NCBI GenBank assembly: GCA_033765145.1
Contig: JANRIH010000032.1
Location: 280,658-344,657, forward strand
DNA length: 64,000 nucleotides
From: JAGVSR01 sp033765145
Lineage (GTDB): Bacteria > Pseudomonadota > Alphaproteobacteria > Rhizobiales > Hyphomicrobiaceae
Direction: 5' to 3'
Shown: piece by piece, positions 8,565 to 16,936 of the stretch
How positions within the stretch are numbered: the stretch's first letter is position 1
Layout of the letters: each line of letters starts with the position of its first letter
Position numbers and translations under genes: made by a program
Notes under the pieces: generated by a model
Database searches by the model: none
What the model saw: the letters and a program-made list of their open reading frames with translations, nothing else
Told to the model about the DNA's origin: nothing

Positions 8565-9758
8565 TTACCGGCTGAACACGCCCGCTGGGTCGATGCGCGT
8601 CACCTTGAAGATCGCAGAGATCGCCGCGACGACGCACATGCCGAGTGTCAGCAGGAAGAGCGCGCCCGCGAGTTCCGGCGTCATGACGATATTGAGCGTC
8701 GAGTTCCGTGCGGCGTTTATGAGCAGCATCACCAGCGTGAAGCCGAGGATGAACCCGATCAGCGCCGACAGAACCGCCTGGATGAGGATGACGGCGTGGA
8801 TGTACCCCGCCGACGCGCCGAGCGCGCGCAGTGTGGCGAACTCGTTCAAGTGGTCCTTCGTGCTCGAATAGAGCGTTTGCGCGACGATCACGATGCCGAC
8901 GATGACGCCCAAGAGCGCGCCCGCAATGAGAGCCGCGCCCGCGGCCGTGTTGAACATCCAGTAATTGACCGAGCGCTTGCGGAACTCGGCGTGTGTTAGG
9001 ATTTCCGTGTCGGGCAGCCGTTGCTTCAGGATTTCACGCGCGGCTTCCACGTCGGCCCCGGGGGCGAGCTTCACCAGCTGGTAGGTCGCCTGATCGGGTC
9101 CCGCCGCGACGAGCTTCCGTGCCGTCTCGATCGGCGTGAAGACGTAGGGCAGCGTTGTGAACGAGCGGATGCCTTTCGTGATCGCGCCGACCGTCACGCG
9201 CTGCTGATTGATCTCGGCGACCGCACCCATGCCGTCGATGCCGAGGTCTTTGAAATAGGATCCGTCGACTGCGACTGAATTCGGCGCCTGGAGATCCTCG
9301 GCGCTGCCCTCGACGATGTTCCACGGCTTCGTGCCCGAACGGTCCGTGTCGAGACCGACGAGGATGAACGCCTTCTTGCCGCCTTCGGGCTTCCGCCACG
9401 ATGCGAACGACACGATCATCTCCTCGACGTCCGCGACGCCCGGAACCGACATCGCCGTGAACCGCTCACGGCCTGTCAGCAGCGAGGGATCGTCGAACGA
9501 CTTCGTGCCGAATGGGATGACCCAAAGGTCCGCCTTCGTGCGGTCCAGTACCGTCGCGATCTTCTGCTCCGAACCGAGATAGAGCCCCGACTGGACCGCG
9601 ACGAGAATGAGAGAGAACACGATGCCGACGAGCGTGACGACGAGGCTAAGCTGATCGTGGAACAGGTTCCGGTAGGCGAGCTTCGGCGCCATCTTGATCG
9701 TCTTGGCGTTGAGACCGCCGGACAGCGGGCCTGCGTTCGGCGAGGGGGCGTCGGTCAT
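8565..9758 (-). CDS. devC: ABC exporter permease, DevC/FtsX-like
   Basis: Product of 397 residues with one N-terminal membrane helix (LVVTLVGIVFSLILVAVQSGLYLG), a periplasmic domain of roughly 200 residues and three C-terminal helices (about residues 265-390). This is the FtsX/MacB permease architecture. The conserved LNEFATLRALGASAGYI coupling segment follows the second helix. It is the first gene of the exporter operon (permease, methyltransferase-like, ATPase, fusion protein). The substrate is unknown. Confidence 0.87.
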   Translation of the reverse strand: MTDAPSPNAGPLSGGLNAKTIKMAPKLAYRNLFHDQLSLVVTLVGIVFSLILVAVQSGLYLGSEQKIATVLDRTKADLWVIPFGTKSFDDPSLLTGRERFTAMSVPGVADVEEMIVSFASWRKPEGGKKAFILVGLDTDRSGTKPWNIVEGSAEDLQAPNSVAVDGSYFKDLGIDGMGAVAEINQQRVTVGAITKGIRSFTTLPYVFTPIETARKLVAAGPDQATYQLVKLAPGADVEAAREILKQRLPDTEILTHAEFRKRSVNYWMFNTAAGAALIAGALLGVIVGIVIVAQTLYSSTKDHLNEFATLRALGASAGYIHAVILIQAVLSALIGFILGFTLVMLLINAARNSTLNIVMTPELAGALFLLTLGMCVVAAISAIFKVTRIDPAGVFSR

Positions 9759-9885
9759 GGCGCGGTTCCGGTGGGCTGAGGCGCGGGGCGCGTTGCGGCG
9801 TCGGGCGTGTTCGGGGGATGGTCGTGAATAAGAGACACCGCAAGGCCCCGAACAGTGGGACCAACCGGCGGCCGTTGTCCAGTCA

Positions 9886-9906
9886 CCCCCGGGGCGATCC
9901 CGGGGG
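9886..9906 (-). terminator. GC-rich hairpin downstream of the Ala-rich protein gene
   Basis: An 8-bp perfect stem (CCCCCGGG/CCCGGGGG) with a 5-base loop lies 15 bases after the stop codon of the minus-strand gene at 9922. There is no U-tract, so it may be a processing or Rho-assisted site rather than a classical intrinsic terminator. Confidence 0.45.
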
Positions 9907-9921
9907 CTTCGTCCGTCTCGG

Positions 9922-10584
9922 TTACTTCTCGCAACCGACCGTGATCGTCACGCCGACCGCGGGGATGAACTTCTTGCATTCCTGCGGACCGGAGGCCGCG
10001 ACCGTCTCGGCTTTAGCTTCCGTCTTGGAGGCCGTATCGGCCGGTGCAACCTTGGCTTCGACTTCGGTCGTCTCGGCCGCGTCCTCGGCGACAACCGTCT
10101 CCTCGGGCGTCAGAGCGGCGAGCGTCAGCGTCTCGGCAGCCGGAAGCTTCGTCGCCGCGAGCGACTTGGAACCCGTCGCCGGCTCGCTGAAAGTCTTCGA
10201 TTCCGTCGCGGCCGACGTTGCGGCCTCGGCCAGATCTGCAGCCTTGGCTTTTTCCGCGCGCTTCGCCGCGATCCGGGCCTGCGCTTCCTTGGCGAGTGCG
10301 ATCTCCTGCTTTTGCCGGGCTGCAAGGGCCGCCTGGCGCTTCTGCTCGGCGATCCGCTTCTGTGCCGCGACCGCGGCGGCCTTCTGTTCGGCGCGCTCTT
10401 TCTTAGCGGCATGATGGCTGTTCGACGAGCCATAGGGCGACGACGGGCCTTTGGGGGTTGCAACGAAGGTGCCGAGCGGTCCGCCGAACCCGAGCCGGAC
10501 GCCGCCACCCGCCTGGGCTTCCGAGACGGCGACGGGCACGACGGCCAAGAGGGCGGCTGCGGCGAGGGATGCGAAGCGGGTCAT
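9922..10584 (-). CDS. secreted Ala/Glu-rich protein, predicted coiled coil
   Basis: Product of 220 residues with a signal peptide (MTRFASLAAAALLAVVPVAV, cut near residue 25). A Gly-rich stretch follows, then a highly charged Ala/Lys/Gln/Glu helix from about 60 to 125 (repeated AxxK/E spacing, likely coiled coil). An Ala/Thr/Glu-rich linker leads to a C-terminal segment with two cysteines (PQECKKF and VGCEK) that could form a disulfide. Rhizobial genomes contain similar uncharacterised periplasmic proteins. No function can be assigned. Low-complexity composition limits homology inference. Confidence 0.65.
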   Translation of the reverse strand: MTRFASLAAAALLAVVPVAVSEAQAGGGVRLGFGGPLGTFVATPKGPSSPYGSSNSHHAAKKERAEQKAAAVAAQKRIAEQKRQAALAARQKQEIALAKEAQARIAAKRAEKAKAADLAEAATSAATESKTFSEPATGSKSLAATKLPAAETLTLAALTPEETVVAEDAAETTEVEAKVAPADTASKTEAKAETVAASGPQECKKFIPAVGVTITVGCEK

Positions 10585-11064
10585 GGGTCTCTCCTCGGGT
10601 GCTATTGGGGTGGTCGGCCCGTTGTTATGTTCCGAAGATGCCCGAGGGTGTCGTGGCTCGCTGTTCCGGGCGGGACAGGGTGCAAGGGACTTTGAAAAGT
10701 GGCGCGGGTTCCCTGGTCATCAACGCCCCAACGTGGGCAGAGGCAGAGAAAAACAGCCCGAGGAACAGCCCGCGGACCTCGGCGTGCCGCATTTCCGGAT
10801 CCCGACGCATTTTCGCAAACGGGACGAAGAGCGACATTCTGGCCAGATTGGAACTCAAGTGTTTGATAACGAGCCGAATTCACGGGGTCTGCAAAAGGGG
10901 ACGCCGCGCACCGGCCATTGTTCAAAAAATCCGTACTATTGAAACATGGCTCAACGCTCCTTAGATGCCGGGCGTTCGGCAGACGACACACGTTCGATGA
11001 ACCGCCGCGGGGGAACAATCCCCGTTTGGCGGCTCTCGGAAGACCGTTCCCAGGAGCCATTCCC
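10585..11064. other. intergenic region without recognisable gene
   Basis: About 480 bases lie between the divergent Ala-rich protein gene and the old yellow enzyme gene. Several overlapping open frames cross it, but none has convincing protein character. A good ribosome site (AGGAGCC, 11052-11058) at its right end serves the next gene. No repeat was seen. Confidence 0.5.
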
Positions 11065-12156
11065 ATGTCCGCCCCATCGACCCCGACGTCCTCCCTCCTC
11101 GCGCCTCTCCGCCTCGGCGCCATCGAATTGAAGAACAGCATCGTCATGGCGCCGCTGACCCGCTCGCGCGCCAACCCGATGGCCGTGCCATCCGACCTCG
11201 CCGTCGAATACTACGGCCAGCGCGCCGGAGCCGGCCTCATCGTGACTGAGGCGACCCAGGTCTCTGACGAGGCCATGGGCTATGCGCGCACGCCGGGCGT
11301 CCACACCGCCGAGCAGGTGGCTGTCTGGTCGAAGGTTGCGAAGGCCGTCCACGATCGCGGCGGCAAGATCGTGATGCAGCTCTGGCACGTCGGCCGGATC
11401 GCGCACCCGCTCAATCGCGGCTTCACGGCCGATATCGTCGCGCCGAGCGCCATCGCGGCGCCGGGCCAGATGTGGACGGACCAGTCAGGAATGCAGCCCT
11501 TCCCTGTTCCGCGCGCGCTCGCGACCGATGAGATCGCGGGCATCGCCGCCGACTTCGCGACGGCGGCGGAAAACGCGCTTGCGGCCGGGTTCGATGGCGT
11601 CGAGATCCACTCCGCCAACGGCTACCTCTTGCACCAGTTCCTCTCGACGAATGCCAACCAGCGCACCGACCGCTACGGCGGTTCGATCGAGAACCGCATC
11701 CGTATGCCGCTCGAAATCGTCGAAGCCGTGCTCGCCAAGGTCCCCGCGGATCGCGTCGGCATCCGCGTGAGCCCAGGCCACACGTTCAACGGTATTGAGG
11801 AAGCGGATCGCGACGCGCTCTACGCCGCCTATCTTGCGCGGCTGAACGAGTATGGTCTCGCATACCTGCATGTCATGCGACCGACGGCGAACGCCTACAC
11901 GTCCGATCCCGTAACGATGGCGCGGAAGCATTGGACGGGTCGCCTCGTCGCGGCCGGCGGCTACACGCCCGAAACGGGCGCGGCACTCGTCGCATCGGGC
12001 GGCGCCGACGCCGTCGCCTTCGGCCAGAACTACATCGCCAATCCCGATCTCGCGAAGCGGATCGAGACCGGCGCACCGCTCAACTCCCCCGACCCTTCGA
12101 CGTTTTATACGCCGGGCCCGGTCGGCTACATCGACTACCCCGTTCTCGCGGCGTGA
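11065..12156 (+). CDS. nemA: alkene reductase, old yellow enzyme family
   Basis: FMN-dependent NAD(P)H reductase of activated C=C bonds and nitro compounds, cytoplasmic. The 363-residue TIM barrel has MAPLTRSRAN, LWHVGRIAHP with the flavin-facing histidine, and HSANGYLLHQFLS with the substrate-binding His-Asn pair. It then has DRYGGSIENR and the FMN phosphate site near ASGGADAVAFGQNYIANPDL. The ATG at 11065 is chosen because AGGAGCC lies 6 bases upstream and the family starts here. The upstream frame extension has no homology. It is a single-gene unit followed by a strong terminator. The physiological substrate is unknown. Confidence 0.93.
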   Translation: MSAPSTPTSSLLAPLRLGAIELKNSIVMAPLTRSRANPMAVPSDLAVEYYGQRAGAGLIVTEATQVSDEAMGYARTPGVHTAEQVAVWSKVAKAVHDRGGKIVMQLWHVGRIAHPLNRGFTADIVAPSAIAAPGQMWTDQSGMQPFPVPRALATDEIAGIAADFATAAENALAAGFDGVEIHSANGYLLHQFLSTNANQRTDRYGGSIENRIRMPLEIVEAVLAKVPADRVGIRVSPGHTFNGIEEADRDALYAAYLARLNEYGLAYLHVMRPTANAYTSDPVTMARKHWTGRLVAAGGYTPETGAALVASGGADAVAFGQNYIANPDLAKRIETGAPLNSPDPSTFYTPGPVGYIDYPVLAA

Positions 12157-12190
12157 CGTCCTCCCCCCACGTCACTTGACCGCGAATGAC

Positions 12191-12228
12191 TGGGCCCCGC
12201 TCGATCCGAGCGGGGCCCATTTTTTTGT
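12191..12228 (+). terminator. intrinsic terminator of the old yellow enzyme gene
   Basis: A perfect 13-bp stem (TGGGCCCCGCTCG with its complement) and 3-base loop is followed by a run of T residues (12220-12226). It begins 34 bases after the stop codon. This is a textbook Rho-independent terminator, the clearest in the window. Confidence 0.93.
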
Positions 12229-12295
12229 GGCATCGACGCCGTGAGCTATTCCGACGCGCAGCGGGGCGTCTTCCGACGAGCGATGGCGCGCGCCG

Positions 12296-12511
12296 TCAGC
12301 GCGGCGTGAACTCGATCGCGATCTTGCCGCCGTCACCCTGCACCACGCGCATCGCGATGCCGAGGCTCTTCGACAGATCCTGCAAAGTCGAAACGTGCGG
12401 CGTGAGATCGACGCCCGATGTGCGGTCCGAGATGACGAGCGTCATCCCGAGTTCGCGAACCATCTCGTCGAGTGATTTCGAGAAGCGGTGAACGTAGAAA
12501 ACGCCGCCCAT
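12296..12511 (-). CDS. small protein of unknown function downstream of the BLUF gene
   Basis: A 71-residue open frame with an ATG at 12511. The composition is protein-like (FSKSLDEMVRELGMTLVI, then LQDLSKSLGIAMRVVQG), suggesting two helices and short strands. No family is recognised. It lies on the same strand as the BLUF sensor, 123 bases downstream, with a hairpin between them. It may be a small partner or an independent gene. The coding call itself is moderately supported by strand, position and codon use. Confidence 0.5.
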   Translation of the reverse strand: MGGVFYVHRFSKSLDEMVRELGMTLVISDRTSGVDLTPHVSTLQDLSKSLGIAMRVVQGDGGKIAIEFTPR

Positions 12512-12535
12512 GCGCCGGGTTCCTTGCTCGCTGTA

Positions 12536-12557
12536 GCGGGATGATCGGTCATCCCGC
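12536..12557. repeat. perfect hairpin between BLUF and the 71-residue gene
   Basis: A 9-bp perfect inverted repeat (GCGGGATGA/TCATCCCGC) with a 4-base loop. It has no T-run on either side. It may be a transcript-processing or attenuation structure between the two minus-strand genes. Confidence 0.55.
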
Positions 12558-12634
12558 GGCTATGGCGATCCGTCTCTGGTTTGGGCCCCACGTCCCCCCA
12601 GGCTCGTCGCACGATTGGTTCTACGCGCCCCGGA

Positions 12635-13048
12635 TCACTTGAGCTCGGTCGCGATGTCCTGGAGCGCATCGAGCAGGCTGTGCGAGTTGATCGTTTCCGG
12701 ATCGACTTTGCTCGTCGCGAAGTAGCGCAAGAAGATCTCCTGCGCGCGATTGTCCATGCCTTCATGCAGCCCCATCGACCAGCTCGGAAACATGCGCGTC
12801 GTCACGTCTTCGGCGCTTATCAGAACGATGTTGGTGTGTCGGTTGTCGGCGGCGATCCGATGGTAGCACGAACTCACCCGCGCGCGCCCGCCCTCGAGAG
12901 CCTGGAGGAAATAGAAGCCATTGAAGTGCAGAAAGCCTGTGAGACCGTCGCGCGCATTGTTCTTGTGGCAGGTTGCCAGCATCTGGCGGAGGTCGAGTGC
13001 GGCAGCCGAGTTGCGTTCGCTGTAGTAGATGACGCGGAAGAGATTCAT
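12635..13048 (-). CDS. BLUF-domain blue-light sensor, short form
   Basis: The 137-residue protein is essentially a single BLUF domain, which binds FAD and changes its hydrogen-bond network in blue light. The key residues are present: Tyr8 (RVIYYSE), Asn31 (KNNARDGLTGFL), Gln49 (FYFLQALEG), and the RMFPSWSMG strand with Trp90 and Met92. RHTNIVLI is the usual strand 4. A C-terminal helical cap (residues 100-137) follows. There is no output domain, so it must signal through a partner protein. The neighbouring 71-residue product is one candidate by position only. Confidence 0.93.
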   Translation of the reverse strand: MNLFRVIYYSERNSAAALDLRQMLATCHKNNARDGLTGFLHFNGFYFLQALEGGRARVSSCYHRIAADNRHTNIVLISAEDVTTRMFPSWSMGLHEGMDNRAQEIFLRYFATSKVDPETINSHSLLDALQDIATELK

Positions 13049-13214
13049 GACCTGAGCCTATGCTGCATTTGCGTATGCGGGACGTCGCGGACGGGATCGA
13101 TCGCATGGACGTCGCGGGGGCGGAAGTCGGAGTATAGAGACGCTACTGATCGTACAGGGATGCGAACGCCGTTGAACCGCCTCATTGGATGTCGGTTACC
13201 CGGACGGCTCGCGG

Positions 13215-13502
13215 TCACGCCTCGGCGCGTCGCGTCTTCCGATACATCCGGCTCCAGCGATCTCTGTCGCGACGCGCGTCCACGACTGCCGCCGTCTCGA
13301 GCGAGAGGCGCCGGCGCGACTTCGCGAGTTCTTCCCTGAGCACGTTCGATCGCTTGCCGACCTGCCCGCGATAGAGCCATCGCGCGATGACAAAACCCGC
13401 GAGCGTCGAGAGGAGTACGAGCAAGCCGACTTCGATGAAGAGCCGGTAGGTTTGGAAGAGGCCGAGGACCGGCCCGAGATCAAGTCCGTCTGGCGCGTTC
13501 AT
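13215..13502 (-). CDS. small single-pass membrane protein of the OmpA-like operon
   Basis: Product of 95 residues. The start at 13502 follows the OmpA-like stop (13513) by ten bases, indicating co-transcription. One membrane helix (FIEVGLLVLLSTLAGFVIARWL, about residues 22-43) is followed by a basic, charged helix rich in Arg that may form a coiled coil. No family is recognised. Its position suggests a role with the envelope protein encoded just upstream. Confidence 0.65.
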   Translation of the reverse strand: MNAPDGLDLGPVLGLFQTYRLFIEVGLLVLLSTLAGFVIARWLYRGQVGKRSNVLREELAKSRRRLSLETAAVVDARRDRDRWSRMYRKTRRAEA

Positions 13503-13512
13503 GGATGCTCCT

Positions 13513-14583
13513 TCAGCGGATGCGGATTTCGACGCGGCGGCGAAGGCTGTCGTCACCGCCGTCGCCCAGGCCTTCGACGGCGAGCGGCTGGCGCGCGCCA
13601 TAACCGACGAGTTCGTACTGAGACTGGAGCACGCCGCGCGAGGAGAGCATCTGGCTGACCGCTTCCGCCCGCCGCCAGCTGAGGCTGAAATTCATGTTCT
13701 CCTGCCCGACGGTGTCCGTATGGCCGCTGATCTCCACGCGGGCGTCGTCGCATGCGCTGATCATGTCGCCGAGGCGCGCGATCGCGGGCTCGAGAACTTT
13801 CGGTACGGTGGAACTGCCGAATTCGAACCAGACGAGGGTCTGCTGGGCGGCGATGCGGATTTCTGAAACGCACGTCGCAGTCGCGGCCGTCTTCGCGACG
13901 TCCTCGACGGTTCGTTCCGGGGAGCGCTCGGGGGGCAGGGCCGCGACGATCAGGTTGCTCGATTGGGCGGCCGGCGCCGGGGGTACGGCCACGGCCGCGG
14001 ACGTCGGCCCGTCGGTGGCCGTCGTGGCCGGCGGCGCAACCGCCGGAGCGAGTTCGGCCAGCTGCGTTCCGGGATTGGCCGGAGCGGCTGCCGCCGTGGC
14101 ATCGGCCGCGAAGGCAACGGGTGCGGCCGTCGCGTTGAACGTACTCGGCGGGGGCGCACCCGTCATGCGCAGCATCGCCGGTTCGCCTGAAGGCGTCGCC
14201 ATCCCGTCGAGTCGCGGACCCGCCGCCGCGCCATCGCCGGCGGACGCGAGTACACCCGCGCCGGCTCCGCCTGCTGCGGGTCCGCTTTCGAGGTCGAGTT
14301 GAACTTTGGCCGGAATGGCCGGTTCCGAGAGATGCGCCACGAGGTCCCGGCCGAACGATGTCCCTTCCACTGTCACCCGGTCGAGGAGCGCGGTATCGAG
14401 CGTCATCTCACCAGCGGTCGCGAAATAGGTTGCCGAGATGCCCGCGATCGCGAAGGTCGAGACGGAGAGCAGTGCTACGGCTGATCGGGAAGTTTTCCTG
14501 TCGAACGAGGAAATTCTTCGCTCGATGTGAGGCGGAATCCCCCGACTGCCCGACGAACGGAGGGGCAAGGACGTCTCTGCCAT
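13513..14583 (-). CDS. OmpA-family protein with Pro/Ala-rich linker
   Basis: Product of 356 residues. The start at 14583 (MAETSLPL) is chosen because it puts a membrane anchor (SAVALLSVSTFAIAGISATYF) near residues 34-54. A long low-complexity Ala/Pro linker follows (about 90-235). The C-terminal OmpA/peptidoglycan-binding domain (about 250-356) has ISGHTDTVGQENMNFSLS, the family signature, plus RRAEAVSQML and LVGYGARQP. It probably spans the periplasm and holds peptidoglycan. It is co-operonic with the 95-residue membrane protein downstream. Confidence 0.87.
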   Translation of the reverse strand: MAETSLPLRSSGSRGIPPHIERRISSFDRKTSRSAVALLSVSTFAIAGISATYFATAGEMTLDTALLDRVTVEGTSFGRDLVAHLSEPAIPAKVQLDLESGPAAGGAGAGVLASAGDGAAAGPRLDGMATPSGEPAMLRMTGAPPPSTFNATAAPVAFAADATAAAAPANPGTQLAELAPAVAPPATTATDGPTSAAVAVPPAPAAQSSNLIVAALPPERSPERTVEDVAKTAATATCVSEIRIAAQQTLVWFEFGSSTVPKVLEPAIARLGDMISACDDARVEISGHTDTVGQENMNFSLSWRRAEAVSQMLSSRGVLQSQYELVGYGARQPLAVEGLGDGGDDSLRRRVEIRIR

Positions 14584-14840
14584 GAAACGTACTCCAACGC
14601 GTACAAGCCAACGGAACGTTTCTATCGGAATTACCGATGACCGAAAGTACGGCTGGCCGCAATATTGGATTACTGAAGTATTCACGTTAACTGAACGGGC
14701 GGGAAATCGTGCAACGGTCTGGGTCGATTTGGGACACTTGAGTGCGCTCCGGCGCGCATTGCCGCGTCAAATTCGGCATGAAATAGCTGCACAATTATTC
14801 GGTTTTGGGGCCAGACTTCGGGTCCAAGGGGACAGCGTCC

Positions 14841-15659
14841 ATGCGTGAGCCCACTGATCGCAAAACGTCGGGTATTGTACGAAAGTCCAACACCGGTCTC
14901 CGCCTGGTCGAGATCTCGACACTTGCGGAAATCGCGCGCAATGCCTGCGCGGCGCGGGGAACAGAACTCGTCGTCATCTGCCGGCGTGTCCTGGCCGATG
15001 CCGTGAGCCTCAACGCCGCCCTCGATGGCGCGCGCCACGTCGAGGTCCTGATCTCGCGTGGACTGGAACGCGACGGCGCGGTGCTCCAGACGCGTGCGTC
15101 CGACGCCGAAATATGGATCGACGGCAGCATGGTCGGTGTCGAGATCGAGACGGCATCGGCGACGATGGCGCGCCGCTTGCGGTTGCTCGCCGGATACGAT
15201 CTTGAAGCAGCCGTTTGGCAGCCCGCCGTCGAGGGAACGATCCGCGATCGCCTGGCGTCGTGGGGTGCGGCGCGTCCGGGTCGCGTTTCGATCGTCGCGC
15301 TGCCCGAAGACGTCGCTGTGCTGGAAGGTTTGTGGCCCGGTCTGCCGATCGAGGGGCGCGAAGCTTCGCGCCCGAAAAAATCGAAAGCATCGGCCGCGAA
15401 ACCCGCGTTGCCGGACCGCCCCCTCCCGGTCGATCCCGATATTTCGACCGTCGCGCGCCACGCGGAATTTCTCGCGACCACCGACTTCGAAGCTGTTCGA
15501 GAAATGCACCGCGATATCGCGCAGCCGGCCTATGCGTCGATCTTCGAGATATGGCTTGGAAACTTGGAGACGCTGGCAAGGACGGACCCCACCAACAGAC
15601 ATGCCGCGGCCGCCGCGAACGTCATGTCGGCGTTGGCCCCCTCGACAGAGGGCCGATGA
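14841..15659 (+). CDS. protein of unknown function
   Basis: Product of 272 residues. The ATG at 14841 is chosen over one twelve codons earlier for spacing, but no strong ribosome site separates them. The N-terminal two-thirds looks like one soluble alpha/beta domain (TLAEIARNACAARGTELVVIC, RRLRLLAGYDLEAAVW, RVSIVALPEDVAVLEGLWPG). A Lys/Ala/Pro linker near 185-200 leads to a helical C-terminus. No signal peptide or membrane segment is visible. No family is recognised. The next gene (bamE) is convergent. Confidence 0.6.
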   Translation: MREPTDRKTSGIVRKSNTGLRLVEISTLAEIARNACAARGTELVVICRRVLADAVSLNAALDGARHVEVLISRGLERDGAVLQTRASDAEIWIDGSMVGVEIETASATMARRLRLLAGYDLEAAVWQPAVEGTIRDRLASWGAARPGRVSIVALPEDVAVLEGLWPGLPIEGREASRPKKSKASAAKPALPDRPLPVDPDISTVARHAEFLATTDFEAVREMHRDIAQPAYASIFEIWLGNLETLARTDPTNRHAAAAANVMSALAPSTEGR

Positions 15660-15710
15660 TCATCACGTCGGGCGCATCGTCGCTCGTCGGGATGCACGCG
15701 CCGCACGCAG

Positions 15711-16211
15711 CTATTCCCCGAAGATCTGCCGTTGGCCCAGATTGCGGAAGAGAGACTTGAGAATGCTGTCCTCGTTTCCGCCGGGAGCTGGCGTCGAGGA
15801 CGAGATGAAGTCGAAGATCTTGCCATCCTTGAGGCCGTAATTGGCGACGCGGTCCACGAGGCCCGTCTCGCTGAAATAGACCGCCAGAACTTTGCGGTCC
15901 TTTTCCTGCGGCTTGAAGAAGGCCGTCTGCGACATCGTGCTCTGAATGTAATAGTAGACTTGGCCCGACCCCGTGGTCGTCGTCGTCGTCGGAGAGCCGA
16001 GCACGAACTTCACCTGTTCTTGGGCCATCCCCGGCTGGACCTGCTGAATGTCCGTCTCGCGGAAGAGCTGCCCGTGCGTCGTGATCTGTTCGGCGCAGCC
16101 AGCGAGCGCCATCGTCATCGCCAACACTAGCACGGCGCGTGACGCATGCCATCTCGGGACGGCGCGTATCGACGCTCGGCAGCGTTGCAGTTCGGCGGAC
16201 TCAGCGGTCAT
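15711..16211 (-). CDS. bamE: outer-membrane assembly lipoprotein BamE (SmpA/OmlA)
   Basis: The 166-residue frame contains a lipoprotein signal with lipobox LAGC (cysteine at about residue 39). The BamE core has VQPGMAQEQVKFVLGSPTTTT, YYYIQSTMSQTAFFKPQEKDRKVLAVYF and VDRVANYGLKDG. BamE is a small lipoprotein of the BAM complex that inserts outer-membrane beta-barrels. A shorter start may exist, since the first 20 residues are not needed for the signal. It is divergent from the ubiquinol-cytochrome c chaperone gene, which is the usual arrangement in many alphaproteobacteria. Confidence 0.92.
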   Translation of the reverse strand: MTAESAELQRCRASIRAVPRWHASRAVLVLAMTMALAGCAEQITTHGQLFRETDIQQVQPGMAQEQVKFVLGSPTTTTTTGSGQVYYYIQSTMSQTAFFKPQEKDRKVLAVYFSETGLVDRVANYGLKDGKIFDFISSSTPAPGGNEDSILKSLFRNLGQRQIFGE

Positions 16212-16347
16212 TGTGTTGGGTCTCGACTCGGGAGATTTCGCTCTGCCCCGCCGCGCATTACTCCGAGGCTAGCCGGGTTGGCAATCGACGTCGTGTAGGA
16301 TCTCCACCAAACTGAGCCGGGTTAACGGTCGAGAGGGACAACGCCCC

Positions 16348-16881
16348 ATGCTGTCTTGGATGAAGTCGCGCCGGGTTGCGATCGCATCTGCAAAGCACCT
16401 TTATGGCGCCGTCGTGGCCGCGGCACGGCGGCCCGAATTGTTCCGTGCCGTGAACGCCGCCGACACCCCGCTCGGCCGCTTCGAAGTGCTTGCTCTGCAT
16501 ATGGTTCTGGTCCTCGAACGCCTCGAGGCCGACGGCGCGGCGACCGAGGCGGCCAGGCGTCGACTGGTCGAGGCGTTCGTCGAAGACATGGATGATTCGA
16601 TGCGCGAGATGGGGATCGGCGATCTCGCCGTCCCGAAGAAGGTCAAGAAGGCTGCCGGCGCGCTCTACGACCGTGTCGCGACGCTGCGGCCACTGCTCGC
16701 GACCGGCGCCGAGCCGGAGTTGGCGGAAGCGCTTGCGCGTGACGTTCCCGCGGCGCCAGGCGCGACCATCGACGCGGGTCGCTTCGCGCGCTATGTCCTC
16801 TCCGCTGATCGCGCTCTCGCCGGCCAGCCAACGGAGAGCATCCTCGGCGGCCAATTGCCCTTCGCGCGCGTCGCCGTTTGA
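16348..16881 (+). CDS. ubiquinol-cytochrome c chaperone family protein
   Basis: Product of 177 residues, a soluble helical protein of the Cbp3/UQCC1-like family. It has LYGAVVAAARRPELFRAVN at the start, DTPLGRFEVLALHMVLVL, and FVEDMDDSMREMGIGDLAVPKKVK, the most conserved stretch of the family. The yeast relative assists cytochrome b and bc1 complex assembly. It is followed by the YceD/DUF177 gene with 55 bases between them, a conserved alphaproteobacterial order. Confidence 0.9.
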   Translation: MLSWMKSRRVAIASAKHLYGAVVAAARRPELFRAVNAADTPLGRFEVLALHMVLVLERLEADGAATEAARRRLVEAFVEDMDDSMREMGIGDLAVPKKVKKAAGALYDRVATLRPLLATGAEPELAEALARDVPAAPGATIDAGRFARYVLSADRALAGQPTESILGGQLPFARVAV

Positions 16882-16936
16882 TGGCCGACGCAATCCCAGC
16901 TACCCAACCCTGCACGGCAAAGGCCCGGAGATTGCC

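Noticed and set aside
10451..10964. Overlapping frames upstream of the old yellow enzyme gene
   Set aside because: They overlap the Ala-rich secreted protein and each other, and lack ribosome sites and conserved features.
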